A DNA stretch of 64,000 nucleotides from Abditibacteriaceae bacterium (lineage in GTDB: Bacteria > Armatimonadota > Abditibacteriia > Abditibacteriales > Abditibacteriaceae), in NCBI GenBank assembly GCA_019239895.1, contig JAFAZH010000057.1, positions 1 to 64,000 of the forward strand. The letters are read 5' to 3'. The translations under genes and the position numbers were made by a program. Numbering within the stretch: position 1 is the first letter of the stretch; every line of letters begins with the position of its first letter. The notes under the pieces are model-generated. The model ran no database searches. It worked only from the letters and a program-made list of their open reading frames with translations, and was not told the origin of the DNA. Positions 1-8,182 of this stretch are shown one piece after another.

Positions 1-1
1 G

Positions 2-355
2 TTGTCAGCCATCGTCCTTCTTGGTTTGATTGTCGCGCCGACTCGCGCCGTCGCCACAGTGAATGACGCAGATTTCGCCAGAAAGCTTGTCGAGGTTTTT
101 AATGATTGTCAGAAGGTTAAGCCGGGGATGACACGTGCAGAGCTTATCACGCTCCAGATGTTCGATGAGGACAGAGGGCCACTTCATGCACGTGATGACC
201 ATTCATTCAAGCAGCACCTAATGTTCGAGTATCGAAGCTGTAGCCTCATCAAGGTTAATATTGATTTTGGCGCGTCAGACTCCCCAGAGGAGCGTCCGAT
301 AGACGTTATCACCAAGGTCTCCCTGCCCTATATTGATGCGAGGTCGAGAAGATGA
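2..355 (+). CDS. Small exported protein, 5' end cut by the window
   Basis: An open frame runs from the window edge to TGA at 353-355. The first visible residues are hydrophobic and look like the end of a signal peptide finishing around APTRAVA, after which comes a soluble domain of about 95 residues with no family I recognise. The TTG at position 2 could be the start, but a start just left of the window is equally possible. It is followed by an orphan left arm of the cassette repeat (365-397), so it is the first visible cassette gene. Confidence 0.55.
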   Translation: MSAIVLLGLIVAPTRAVATVNDADFARKLVEVFNDCQKVKPGMTRAELITLQMFDEDRGPLHARDDHSFKQHLMFEYRSCSLIKVNIDFGASDSPEERPIDVITKVSLPYIDARSRR

Positions 356-364
356 CGATGCCGC

Positions 365-397
365 CTGCCCCCTCCCTTAGCCCCGTCTGACAGCACC
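365..397 (+). repeat. Orphan left arm of the giant attC-like element
   Basis: This stretch contains CCCTTAGCCCCGTCTGACAG, the conserved inner part of the left hairpin arm seen at about ten other places in the array. Its usual promoter, small gene and right arm do not follow directly. The nearest right arm is at 3427-3490, beyond the WD40-like gene. No R' box is clear here. The remaining 380 bases to the next gene show no other gene. Confidence 0.6.
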
Positions 398-727
398 TTT
401 TCATAATTTCACAGCGCATGATAATGCTGTTGCTACATAAAACTTTGTTATCTCATTAGCCACTCAAAACGGACAGAAGTCCCAAACCTTGCTCCAAATA
501 TGTGGTTAAAACCCCATCACCTAGAGATGGAACCCTTATCCACGCCCTGGAACCCTTCCTCAAGCGATACAAAAATATGATTTTGAAGAGCGAAAAAAAT
601 AAGCTTTGTCTTTTCCCTCATCTACCCCAGTGCTTGGCCTTTTCGTGGTGCAGCTAAGAGATTTGAGCGATGGCGGGAGCGGCTGTGTCATGACCTCTTT
701 CAGTTCGGCCTAGACTAAAAGCCTGCA

Positions 728-775
728 CTTGCATTGTTGCTGATTTAGATTATGATATTATGAATATGGAGGTAA
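728..775 (+). promoter_or_regulatory. Promoter and ribosome binding site of the WD40-like gene
   Basis: A possible -35 (TTGCAT, 729-734) is followed after 16 nt by TATGAT (751-756). A strong Shine-Dalgarno sequence, GGAGG, lies at 768-772, 7 nt before the ATG at 780. The RBS decides the start; the promoter is weaker evidence. Confidence 0.45.
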
Positions 776-779
776 GAGA

Positions 780-3119
780 ATGCAAGTGCAGCAACCCAAC
801 GCAAGAGTTCAACACTTTCTCATCGTCTGGTGCGTGCTCGTCGGGTGTCTGGGCACCCCAGCCGTCTATGCAATCATGGCTGATACCAACTTCGCCGGGG
901 ACGGTGCCAGGGCAATGGTATGGCAGCCCCATAGCGATGCTATTATCGCCCAGGGCGCGGAGGGCATCACGGTGCGTGCTGTCAAAACCCTGCGCTTGCA
1001 ACACTTTTTGAGACACGAGAGATTGGTCTCTCCAAAGGCAGATCAGTCGGCATCTCAGGACGAGCCGGAACTCATAGCATCACGGCAAAACCGCTTAGCG
1101 TTTGAAGTCTTAGGTTATGATGGCGCAGGTCGTCGCACAGCCGCAGGTGTCTTATGGCGGGATCGGCTGACAGGGCAGCAAATTGCTTATTGGCGCGGCG
1201 CGCACGTCACAGCCGACCATCAGTCCTCGTATTTCTCTAACCACAGAGGTCGGTTCCGTGTGCTCAACTTGCAATCTGGCCACTGGTTCAACATTGTCTT
1301 ACCCCTCCGCGAAACCCTGGCCGATCCGCATCTGAGCGACCCCGACTTTCGCAAGCTCGATAAAGAGCAACAGGGACAGCCTCATGCTTATTTGCACGAG
1401 CCACAGCTTTTCTTTAGCGCAGATGGACTCCATGCTGCCGATCAAACGGGCGACGGCCATATTCGCCTCTGGGATACCACGACAAAGCGTCAGCAAGCTG
1501 TCTTAATAGATCGCCGTGGCTCTTATATTAGTAATCCAGGCGCACGCGGCCCAGTGCTGTGGTCGCCAGATGGAACTCATGTTGCTACTTTAGGCGAAGA
1601 CCCAGAACACTTTGATATTGTTTACGATCAGGGGCCGAATGATGGTACGGTCAATGAGCACCCTCCCGTGGTTAAAGTCTGGGATGCCCACAGCGGCAAG
1701 CTTTTGAGTTGGCACAAGCTGGATGCATACGATAATACCCCACCACAACTCTTGCAGTGGCTTGATAACTCCTATGTCATTGCGGGCGCACAGGACTGCT
1801 TCGAGGTCTGGAAGCCTTTTGGCCAGAGGGGAGCCATTACCCGGCCTCTCAAGCATGTAAAAGCTAATGCTCCGATGGTATTATCGCCTAATAGAAGATG
1901 GCTCATGAGCCAGGGTCAACTCTGGCAGGTGCGTGATCTAGGTCGCACTGTAAGCCAGGCTGCATGGTCAGCCACACAGATTCACTTGGTCGCTGCACTG
2001 ACCCCGGCTCCGCCGTTCTTAAAGAATCTAGCGTGGAGTTGGGATAGCCGGTTTCTGGCGACCTCATTCTCGGCTACTGACAAGCGCGAGGCCAGCATTT
2101 ACATGTGGCGTGTGGCTGCTGACGGATTGCCACGCTTGGCTCATGCAACTGGTTTTTTTGCAGCCATGCGCCTGGCGTGGACGCAGCAGGGGCGATTGTG
2201 GGCCAGCAACTTGTACGACTTGACCTTCTGGGATGCTCAGCATCACTGGCAGGAAAAGACCTGGAAGCCCTTTACCGATGTTAGCCACAATCCACCTTCG
2301 GCGGGACTCTTTGCCACGAGTAATGAAAAGACTTTCTTGCAATTAAGTGATGGCATTAAACGCGAAGTCTGGCGACTGGATCAGGGACAGCGGCCTCAGT
2401 TGTGGTTACACAATGCCAAATCTGGCAGTTTTAGCGAAGTGCTTTCCCCCGATGGCCGCTTTTATGGCTGTGCCGATACCAGCGATGGGGCGACTGAGTT
2501 GGTGCTGTATGATCTCTATCGCCAGGGTCGAGTGCTGCGTCTTGGTGTCGCACCCCGGATGCGAGCGGAGACCAACCAAGTCGGTGGGACAGCTTATGAT
2601 GTGGATCCTGTTTTCTCTGGCAATGGCCGCTATGTGGCTTTTGGAGGGCGCATCTTTAGCCTGCCATCGGGACGGCTGGTCAGCGAACGCCGCAGCTATA
2701 AAGATGGCAATGCCTTGGCCCTATCGTTTGATGGCCGCTACCTGCTGCGGAGTGGCGCACAGCAGTTAAGCATTTTCAAAAGCCAAGGGCCGTGGCAACA
2801 GCGACTCTGCCGCGATGTCAATGGCGTTGATGCTGCTGCGTTCTCGCCCAATGGCCGCTGCTTGGCTCTGCTCCGGTGGGGGCAAATCGAGGTCTGGGAC
2901 TGGCGGCGTTCTCGCCTGCTGGCTACGGCCTTAGCGTGGCCAGTGCCGCCTCCTCCTATCACCGGAATCGCTCCCTTGAAGGCTGCACCCACGGTTCGTC
3001 CGGCAACTCCCACCGCGACTTCACCTATCGTGCGAGCTGCCGCTCGTTGGTTAGTGTGGACGCCGCACGGTCGAATCTTGGGTACTCCAGAGCTGCACCA
3101 TTTGGTCGTTGCACATTAA
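780..3119 (+). CDS. Large exported WD40-like beta-propeller protein
   Basis: The 779-residue product opens with a hydrophobic segment (about residues 12-33) that looks like a signal peptide or anchor. The remainder is built from repeated blades with motifs of the type WSPDGTHVATLG, VWDAHSGKLL, LSPDGRFYGC, FSGNGRYVAFG and FSPNGRCLALL, spread over residues 140-730. Such propellers are usually protein-binding platforms; no catalytic domain is visible. A Pro/Thr/Ala-rich stretch (about residues 725-750) precedes a last short blade. It is by far the largest cassette gene and lies between an orphan left arm (365-397) and a right arm (3427-3490). Its partner is unknown. Confidence 0.8.
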   Translation: MQVQQPNARVQHFLIVWCVLVGCLGTPAVYAIMADTNFAGDGARAMVWQPHSDAIIAQGAEGITVRAVKTLRLQHFLRHERLVSPKADQSASQDEPELIASRQNRLAFEVLGYDGAGRRTAAGVLWRDRLTGQQIAYWRGAHVTADHQSSYFSNHRGRFRVLNLQSGHWFNIVLPLRETLADPHLSDPDFRKLDKEQQGQPHAYLHEPQLFFSADGLHAADQTGDGHIRLWDTTTKRQQAVLIDRRGSYISNPGARGPVLWSPDGTHVATLGEDPEHFDIVYDQGPNDGTVNEHPPVVKVWDAHSGKLLSWHKLDAYDNTPPQLLQWLDNSYVIAGAQDCFEVWKPFGQRGAITRPLKHVKANAPMVLSPNRRWLMSQGQLWQVRDLGRTVSQAAWSATQIHLVAALTPAPPFLKNLAWSWDSRFLATSFSATDKREASIYMWRVAADGLPRLAHATGFFAAMRLAWTQQGRLWASNLYDLTFWDAQHHWQEKTWKPFTDVSHNPPSAGLFATSNEKTFLQLSDGIKREVWRLDQGQRPQLWLHNAKSGSFSEVLSPDGRFYGCADTSDGATELVLYDLYRQGRVLRLGVAPRMRAETNQVGGTAYDVDPVFSGNGRYVAFGGRIFSLPSGRLVSERRSYKDGNALALSFDGRYLLRSGAQQLSIFKSQGPWQQRLCRDVNGVDAAAFSPNGRCLALLRWGQIEVWDWRRSRLLATALAWPVPPPPITGIAPLKAAPTVRPATPTATSPIVRAAARWLVWTPHGRILGTPELHHLVVAH

Positions 3120-3259
3120 CCCTCCCAGACGCAAAATATGATTTTGAACAGGGATAAAAGCAGCTTTATCAACCGCTGGCTGTCGCTCCGTTGTGGCGCA
3201 GTAAAATGATCTTAGAGGCGGCCTGTGGGACTGCTCAGCTACAGCATATGATGGTCGAA

Positions 3260-3490
3260 CCAATGACGCAGGCTGTGGCATAATAGCGGGTATGGTTAGG
3301 TTAACGGATGTCGTGATCTGTACACTGGGCGTGTTATTCATTATGCCGTTTGTGGTGGGGCTGCTAAACATATTGAATGATCTGTGGCTTAGTGCGATAG
3401 GACGGCACCAGCAGCGCATGGCAGACCACAGCATCACGGTAGAAGTGGATTAGAGGTGTTGGGGCATAATAGATTGTTGTGTGGCTGCGC
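3260..3490 (+). repeat. Giant attC-like element, right half with promoter and small gene
   Basis: The element contains the extended -10 TGTGGCATAAT (CATAAT 3279-3284), the small gene 3292-3453 and the right arm, continuing into GTTGTGTGGCTGCGC (3475-3489). R'' here is GTTGTGT, one base off GTTRRRY. A matching left arm is not adjacent; only fragments such as ATCAACCGCTGG near 3167 resemble one. Confidence 0.6.
3292..3453 (+). CDS. Type B cassette-loop small membrane protein (53 aa)
   Basis: ATG lies 7 nt after a CATAAT box, with no Shine-Dalgarno, so translation is predicted to be leaderless. One transmembrane segment (about residues 7-28) is followed by a polar linker and the family tail, here HSITVEVD. 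Too short for a standard gene call. Function unknown; the C-terminus is encoded by the hairpin arm. Confidence 0.5.
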   Translation: MVRLTDVVICTLGVLFIMPFVVGLLNILNDLWLSAIGRHQQRMADHSITVEVD

Positions 3491-3519
3491 ATAACTGTGT
3501 AGTGCGGCACCAGAAAAGA

Positions 3520-4377
3520 ATGAATATTAAACCTTACAACAAGTTCCTCTCCCCCCTCATTTTGTTGGTTCTAACTTCACGCATTAGCTATGGCGGTCTG
3601 CTTGGCCCAGACAAGTATTATGGTGTAGTGGTGTTCGATAGATGGGGCGGTTGCACTTTATACAATGGCATTTTTCTGATGTATATTGCCGAGCAGGTCA
3701 AAAGCCAACTCCGCCCGTACAGCAATGAGGCAATAGAGATAAACGCCACCGACGTGTTTCAGCTCGATGATCTCGATGACGCCCTGATCCGCAAGTTCGT
3801 CTATCTGAGGACAGCTCCTGCAAATCCAGATTGGTTGAATAAGCCGGGACTGAGACTCAAGACATCTGCGGCCTTCCAGAATGGAGAAAAGCCAAGCGTA
3901 ATCATTGAGGTAGTTAATACAGGCCAACAAGAACTGGAAATTGACAGCCATGATCTTGCACCAACCATACTAACACAGCGAGCCGGTAAATATGCTACTT
4001 TTAGCGCATCTGATGGGCCATCCTTTGCTTTAAGCACAGGACAGAGTTTCTGGCATAACTGGCCTAAGTGGATGTGGCTTAAAGGCCAACGGATTGAAAT
4101 GCCGGGTGGCGGGGCAGTTTGGCAAAGTAATGATGGGGAGAATGGGCGACCTCGTTGGAGCATGAAGAAGAGTGAGGCACTGCCTGAGCACTTTACTTTA
4201 CAACCACAGCAGACACGACAAATTAAGCTAACTTTTGATTTATCAGACGGAGAATATGAGTTCTTATGCGGCTATGGCGGTGTTAGTCACTACCTCACTC
4301 AATGCATTGCCAGTAACCTTACTGCATTTGACATAAAGGATGGCAGGGCAAAAACTATTGTAATCAAAGGCAGATAA
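3520..4377 (+). CDS. Exported protein of unknown function
   Basis: I place the start at ATG 3520 because the reading from there begins MNIKPYNKFLSPLILLVL, a clear signal peptide ending near SYGG; the frame is open further back to GTG 3481, but that part lies in the recombination site. The mature part of about 260 residues looks beta-rich and is not a family I can name. The segment around ILTQRAGKYATFSASDGPSF and the QTRQIKLTFDLSDGEYEF region resemble the beta-sandwich proteins at 18818 and 22379. TAA overlaps the R' side of the following attC-like element. Confidence 0.7.
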   Translation: MNIKPYNKFLSPLILLVLTSRISYGGLLGPDKYYGVVVFDRWGGCTLYNGIFLMYIAEQVKSQLRPYSNEAIEINATDVFQLDDLDDALIRKFVYLRTAPANPDWLNKPGLRLKTSAAFQNGEKPSVIIEVVNTGQQELEIDSHDLAPTILTQRAGKYATFSASDGPSFALSTGQSFWHNWPKWMWLKGQRIEMPGGGAVWQSNDGENGRPRWSMKKSEALPEHFTLQPQQTRQIKLTFDLSDGEYEFLCGYGGVSHYLTQCIASNLTAFDIKDGRAKTIVIKGR

Positions 4378-4464
4378 CCGTCACACAACCAAACGCTACA
4401 ACAACGCCTATCCCTCTCTCACCCACTCCCTTAGCCCGTCTGCCAGCACCCTGCCATAATCCCA

Positions 4465-4493
4465 CTGGTGCAGGCTGTGGCATAATAGCGGGT
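4465..4493 (+). promoter_or_regulatory. Recurrent extended -10 promoter, leaderless start (one of 11 copies)
   Basis: The motif GCAGGCTGTGGCATAATAGC has TG-N before CATAAT, and exactly 7 nt separate the hexamer from ATG, which puts the predicted transcript start on the start codon. Copies have CATAAT at 3279, 4481, 5340, 6945, 8171, 12955, 15614, 16716, 18554, 19555 and 22329. In ten the spacing to the ATG or its mutated position (ATA at 16729) is 6-7 nt. At 22329 the start codon is lost. No good -35 is seen. Confidence 0.65.
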
Positions 4494-4670
4494 ATGGAAC
4501 CGTGGCAGATCATAGCAGCTTGGATAATCATCCTGACTTGCTACGCACTGGCTTGTTATGGCTCGTTTCTGCGCTGGCTATACCGCATGGCGGTTAACTG
4601 TCGCCAAGCACACGCTCAAGCACGAGAGCGACAGATAACCCAACACAGCGTCACGGTGGAAATGGATTAG
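4494..4670 (+). CDS. Type B cassette-loop small membrane protein (58 aa)
   Basis: One transmembrane helix (about residues 6-27), then a basic, Arg/Gln-rich linker and the tail QHSVTVEMD. ATG is 7 nt after CATAAT. The N-terminal part is not similar in sequence to its siblings, while the tail is almost identical, as expected if the hairpin arm rather than the protein is constrained. Confidence 0.55.
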   Translation: MEPWQIIAAWIIILTCYALACYGSFLRWLYRMAVNCRQAHAQARERQITQHSVTVEMD

Positions 4671-4748
4671 TGGTGTAGTGGCATAATCTATGGTCGTGCG
4701 GCGGCGCGCGGCGGCGTGGGGCTTGGTCGGAAACAGTAGAATAAAAGC

Positions 4749-5225
4749 ATGGATTGCGTTATTCGGCAGATGACAGAAAAAGATGTAGATGCCATCGCCC
4801 AAGCGTTCGCACATTGGAATAAACGGCGTGAGCAATACGAACGCTATTGGCAGGAAAATCAGCAAGGCAAGCGGATCACTTTAGTGGCTGTGGCTGGTGA
4901 GCAAGTCGTCGGTTATGCCAACATCATTTGGCAGCCTGACTATGAGCCGTTTCAAGAAGCTGGCATTCCAGAAATCAACGACATGAATGTGGTAGCCGAG
5001 TTTCAAAAGCAAGGCATCGGCACGGCATTCATACAAGCAGCCGAAAGCATCGCCTTGCAGCATGGCAAGGAATGGCTGGGTATAGGCTTTGGCCTCACGG
5101 CTGATTACGGCGCGGCGCAACGCTTGTATCCCAAATTGGGGTATATTCCTGATGGTCGAGGCGCGCATTCGACACCTTGGGGAGAGGTGCTTTACCTGAC
5201 CAAGCAGCTAAAACAACAGGTATAA
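4749..5225 (+). CDS. GNAT-family N-acetyltransferase
   Basis: The 158-residue product is a typical single-domain GNAT enzyme that would transfer an acetyl group from acetyl-CoA to an amine; the substrate cannot be read from sequence. The acetyl-CoA binding loop is the QKQGIGTAFIQAAE segment (motif A, about residues 85-98). The N-terminal strand MDCVIRQMTEKDVDAI and the end YGAAQRLYPKLGYIPDG (about residues 118-134) are also characteristic. GNAT genes are frequent integron cassettes. It sits between two attC-like elements and has no other genes in its cassette. Confidence 0.9.
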   Translation: MDCVIRQMTEKDVDAIAQAFAHWNKRREQYERYWQENQQGKRITLVAVAGEQVVGYANIIWQPDYEPFQEAGIPEINDMNVVAEFQKQGIGTAFIQAAESIALQHGKEWLGIGFGLTADYGAAQRLYPKLGYIPDGRGAHSTPWGEVLYLTKQLKQQV

Positions 5226-5228
5226 AAG

Positions 5229-5380
5229 GGATTAACCGCTGCACAACCATAGACCGCAACTCGACACCTAACCTTCTCTCACCCATTCCCTTAGCCGCGT
5301 CTGACAGCACGCTTCCAACTCGACTGACGTAGGCTATGGCATAATAGCGGGTATGGATACCGTCTACTTCGTGTTGGGTT
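5229..5380 (+). repeat. Shortened attC-like element, small gene deleted
   Basis: The left arm (GATTAACC near 5231, then ACCCATTCCCTTAGCC) and the promoter (CATAAT 5340-5345) are present, but GTTGGGT (5373-5379) follows only 18 nt after the ATG. The small gene and the right arm are missing, so only a 17-codon stub (5353-5406) remains. This looks like a deletion derivative of the giant form. Confidence 0.6.
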
Positions 5381-5406
5381 ACTCGCTCCTACTTTGCAGA
5401 AAATAA
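5353..5406 (+). pseudogene. Truncated type B small gene (17-codon stub)
   Basis: It starts with the usual promoter-ATG arrangement and reads 17 codons, crossing GTTGGGT, before TAA. The transmembrane segment is cut and the HSVTVEVD tail is absent. It is probably a deletion remnant, or a short leader peptide upstream of the PhzF-like gene. Confidence 0.4.
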
Positions 5407-5428
5407 AGTCCTGCGCCAAAAGATTATT

Positions 5429-6217
5429 ATGTCACCCATTTTCAAAGTAGACACTTTTACCGATACCCCATTTGCAGGCAATCCTGCTGGCGTATGTCTC
5501 TTGGATGCGCCGCGAGACGATGCGTGGATGCAAAGCGTGGCACAAGAAATGAATTTGCCCGAAACGGCTTTCTTGGTTGCCCAAGATGACGGCTTTCAAT
5601 TGCGCTGGTTTACACCGACCGTCGAAGTTGACTTGTGTGGCCATGCAACCTTAGCCAGTGCTCACATCTTGTGGGAAACAGGCTTGGTCAAAGGCAAAAG
5701 CATTCGCTTTTTTACGCGCAGCGGCTTGCTCTCGGCTCAACGCTCGGAGCGAAGAATCACTCTGGACTTTCCCGCTACAGCAGCACAGGCTTCCGCCAGT
5801 GACAGTAAGACGCTGCGTGACGCCTTAGGGGTTACGCCTCTCTATGTCGGAAAGAGCCAGTTCGATTATCTGGTGGAGATTGATTCGGAAGCAGCCGTGC
5901 GAAACCTGGCTCCCGACCTCATGCTGATAAAAAGTCTTCCCATGCGAGGAGTGATCGTAACCAGTCGGGCCACAATCCCTGATATTGACTTCGTTTCGCG
6001 GTTTTTCGCTCCCGCCGCTGGCATTGATGAAGACCCGGTGACAGGCTCAGCGCACTGTTGTTTGGTGCCTTTCTGGTCGCAGCGGCTTAACAAAAATCGC
6101 TTTATAGCGCATCAGGTTTCTCAACGAGGTGGAATATTACACCTTGAACTTAACGGAGACCGCGTTTTAATCAGTGGAGCAGCTATAACCATCTTGCGCG
6201 GGGAAATACTGGTTTGA
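5429..6217 (+). CDS. PhzF-family isomerase/epimerase
   Basis: The 262-residue product belongs to the PhzF / diaminopimelate-epimerase fold family, in which one glutamate shuttles a proton in an isomerisation. Visible family motifs are FAGNPAGVCLL (residues 13-23), NLPETAFLV with the conserved catalytic Glu (about residues 42-50), VDLCGHATLASAHIL (about 69-83) and DEDPVTGSAHCCLVPFW near residue 200. Length is slightly short but complete. The real substrate is unknown; most family members are not in phenazine pathways. It is a single-gene cassette. Confidence 0.9.
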   Translation: MSPIFKVDTFTDTPFAGNPAGVCLLDAPRDDAWMQSVAQEMNLPETAFLVAQDDGFQLRWFTPTVEVDLCGHATLASAHILWETGLVKGKSIRFFTRSGLLSAQRSERRITLDFPATAAQASASDSKTLRDALGVTPLYVGKSQFDYLVEIDSEAAVRNLAPDLMLIKSLPMRGVIVTSRATIPDIDFVSRFFAPAAGIDEDPVTGSAHCCLVPFWSQRLNKNRFIAHQVSQRGGILHLELNGDRVLISGAAITILRGEILV

Positions 6218-6254
6218 CCCACCGGGCAAAAGTGCAAGGACGAGCAACCGAAAA

Positions 6255-6480
6255 GTCCGCAGCAGCACCGTAGAAGAGTCCAACAGTGGCAGCTATCAGG
6301 TGGTGGAGTAGAGAGTTATGAAACAAGTGACCCTCTCCTGGGCAGAAATTGGCTGCTGGATAGTTGTAGGCATCATAGTCTTCTGCTGGCTGGAATGGCA
6401 GGCGGCACGACAACAAAAGAAAAAACCACAGCGTCACGGTGGAGGTGGATTAGAGGGGATGAATTAGGCGTTGGGCCGCT
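6255..6480 (+). repeat. Giant attC-like element lacking its left arm
   Basis: A fossil type A tail (CACCGTAGAAGAGTCCAACA, then GGCAGCTATCAGGTGGTGGA, ending with TAG near 6311) precedes a type B small gene (6318-6467). The right arm and a perfect R'' (GTTGGGC, 6470-6476) follow. The left arm and the promoter box are missing, so the 5' part of the element seems to have been lost by deletion after the PhzF-like gene. Confidence 0.6.
6318..6467 (+). CDS. Type B small membrane protein with shifted tail frame (49 aa)
   Basis: One transmembrane helix (about residues 8-28) is followed by a basic stretch. The hairpin-arm DNA is read one frame off, giving PQRHGGGGLEGMN instead of HSVTVEVD. The DNA arm itself is intact, so nucleotide sequence is kept even when the peptide is lost. 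Confidence 0.4.
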   Translation: MKQVTLSWAEIGCWIVVGIIVFCWLEWQAARQQKKKPQRHGGGGLEGMN

Positions 6481-6517
6481 GTGCGCAACTCTAAAGTAGG
6501 TCATACTTCTACAAAAT

Positions 6518-6901
6518 ATGTTCATGGGCACAAATCCATTCGTTGGCTATGTTGGGCCACCTGAATTACATGATGGTTGCATTATCAGTACAGAGCAATC
6601 TGGCAGTGTGGTAACTATCAGGGTGCGTGCTTACGATGGGCAACTCATTACATTAGAGTTTGCAGAAGTTACTCAATTCAATGCGGTGCAGGCGGAGGAA
6701 ATGACATTATATGGCTTGGTGGAACTTGCAGAAAAGCTGCCTGCGCGGAGATTTCTCTTCCACAATTGGGATGAGGAAAGCAAGGCCAGGTTAGAGATCG
6801 TAGCTCAAGACCTTCAATTTACAATCAAGCCTAAATGCGATAGACAGCAGCCCAACCAGTCACTCCACCCAACCCCTGACCCCTCTCACCCACTCCCTTA
6901 G
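6518..6901 (+). CDS. Small cytosolic protein of unknown function
   Basis: The 127-residue product has no signal peptide. It looks like a compact alpha/beta domain that ends around residue 105 (FTIKPKC). The last 20 or so residues, Pro/His/Ser-rich, are simply the left arm of the following attC-like element read through to the TAG inside the conserved CCCTTAGCCC. ATG 6524 is an alternative start two codons on. I do not recognise the family. Confidence 0.55.
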   Translation: MFMGTNPFVGYVGPPELHDGCIISTEQSGSVVTIRVRAYDGQLITLEFAEVTQFNAVQAEEMTLYGLVELAEKLPARRFLFHNWDEESKARLEIVAQDLQFTIKPKCDRQQPNQSLHPTPDPSHPLP

Positions 6902-6957
6902 CCCGTCTGAGAGCACCCTGCCAAACCCATGATGCAAGCTGTGGCATAATAACGGGT

Positions 6958-7230
6958 ATGGAGGTGTTCGGCATCAGTGGTGAGCGTTGGGCAGAGATAA
7001 TCTTCTGTGTCGGCGGCATAATAGTAAGCCTGCTCCTGTTTGGCAGGGTCGGGCTATGGTGCTTGGGGGAAGTCTTTTGCATTCCCTTCTCTATGCCTCT
7101 GGTATGTATGGGGATAAACGCTTTAGTTAATCTCTACCACGATAGGCAGGACATCCGACAGTTGCAGACGCAAGCCCACAGCATCACCGTGGAAGTGTCA
7201 GAGAATGGCGGCTATCAGGTGGTGGAGTAG
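6958..7230 (+). CDS. Type A cassette-loop small membrane protein (90 aa)
   Basis: Two probable transmembrane segments (about residues 12-32 and 36-56) are followed by a charged linker and the type A tail AHSITVEVSENGGYQVVE. ATG is 7 nt after CATAAT. Its TAG is immediately followed by the ATG of the type B gene (TAGATG), suggesting translational coupling. The tail shares HSITVEV with type B, then adds a GGYQVVE extension. Confidence 0.55.
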   Translation: MEVFGISGERWAEIIFCVGGIIVSLLLFGRVGLWCLGEVFCIPFSMPLVCMGINALVNLYHDRQDIRQLQTQAHSITVEVSENGGYQVVE

Positions 7231-7425
7231 ATGTTTATGGATAGCTTTGTATTCTTTATCCTGGGACTGATAGCGGTTGGGTTTGTGCTCCTGTGCGGCC
7301 TGACCTACCTGATTGTGCTGGGTCTAATTTATAGCTTTAACTGTCTGAATAACCAAGCCACACAAAGGCGTGCTGCTAAAGCCCAAAACATAGTCCAACA
7401 CAGCGTCACGGTGGAAGTGGATTAG
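7231..7425 (+). CDS. Type B cassette-loop small membrane protein (64 aa)
   Basis: It begins directly after the type A stop codon. A long hydrophobic segment (about residues 4-37) covers one long or two short helices, followed by an Arg/Lys/Gln linker and the tail QHSVTVEVD from the hairpin arm. Function unknown. Confidence 0.55.
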   Translation: MFMDSFVFFILGLIAVGFVLLCGLTYLIVLGLIYSFNCLNNQATQRRAAKAQNIVQHSVTVEVD

Positions 7426-7493
7426 AGGGGTAGCAGCATAATGTCTTGTTGGGCCGCTGCGCAAAACTTGAAGGTGTGTACTACAATAATTTT

Positions 7494-7907
7494 ATGGAAT
7501 GGCAGAAATCAGGATTCACCATCAGCGATAATTCAGACAAGTTAAATGTAGATTGGGTTGTGTCATCCTTGCGTCAAACTTACTGGGGCTGCAACCGCTC
7601 AGAGGAAGTCATCGCTTCGTCATTTCACAAATCGCTTTGCTTTGGTCTGTATTGCGGGGAACATCAAATCGGCTTCGCTCGTGTCGTCACAGACGACTAT
7701 ACATTTGCATGGATTTGTGATGTGTTTATTGACGAGAAATACCGGAGTCAGGGATTAGGAACATGGCTGGTGGCGACTGTATTGGAACATCCGGTCGTCA
7801 AACGTATCGGCGTAAAATTACTGGGAACTCAAGATGCTCATGGCCTCTATGAGAAATTTGGATTTGCTCCGGCAATGGAGAGATTCATGGTCAAGAGAGG
7901 CACGTAG
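7494..7907 (+). CDS. GNAT-family N-acetyltransferase
   Basis: I choose ATG 7494 because the frame before it lies in the attC-like site. The 137-residue product has the GNAT core: a strand SLCFGLYCGEHQIGFARVV, then YTFAWICDVFIDEKYRSQGL with the acetyl-CoA loop RSQGLGTWLV (about residues 83-92), and the end LLGTQDAHGLYEKFGFAP. This closely resembles the small GNAT enzymes often found as integron cassettes. Substrate unknown. An R' (TATTAAC) follows within a few bases of the stop. Confidence 0.88.
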   Translation: MEWQKSGFTISDNSDKLNVDWVVSSLRQTYWGCNRSEEVIASSFHKSLCFGLYCGEHQIGFARVVTDDYTFAWICDVFIDEKYRSQGLGTWLVATVLEHPVVKRIGVKLLGTQDAHGLYEKFGFAPAMERFMVKRGT

Positions 7908-8182
7908 ACTATTAACAGCGGCACAACCAGGCAATGCAACCGACCGCTTCCTTCCATTATTACGTACGCTTAGCCCCTGCCCCTCTCAAACTTTTCCAGA
8001 AAATTTAGAGCAGCCACTTTCTACAAAAGCCCCACCAGGCTTGGCACGCTCCAAAAATTTTCCGGTGTCCCCTGCACATCACAGACTCCCACCCCCCCCC
8101 CTGCATTTTCAGATTCCACGCCCCAACCCTTGCCCGTCCTGGTGGATCGCTGCACCCTTTGAGGCTATGTCATAATAACGCT

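Larger units (their letters stand above)
4372..4715 (+). repeat. Giant attC-like element with promoter and small gene in the loop
   Basis: The left arm runs from about 4378 to 4451 and contains CACAACCAAACGC and CCCTCTCTCACCCACTCCC. The right arm begins inside the end of the small gene (GTCACGGTGGAAATGGATTAG, read to 4670) and continues through GTGGCATAATC to GTCGTGC near 4693-4699. The reverse complement of the right arm aligns with the left arm over about 50-60 nt. The promoter box CATAAT is at 4481-4486. R'' is degenerate. Confidence 0.65.
6843..7460 (+). repeat. Giant attC-like element with two small genes (types A and B)
   Basis: The left arm (AGCCCAACCAGTC, then CCCCTCTCACCCACTCCC) overlaps the end of the previous gene. 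The promoter (CATAAT 6945-6950) is followed by type A 6958-7230, type B 7231-7425 and the right arm, ending with R'' GTTGGGC (7448-7454). The reverse complement of the right arm shows long blocks of identity with left arms elsewhere, for example CTACCCCTCT and CAGCGGCCCAAC. It is one of the best preserved two-gene copies. Confidence 0.65.

Noticed and set aside
2347..2769. 140-residue frame inside the WD40-like gene
   Set aside because: Alternative frame of a strongly supported gene.
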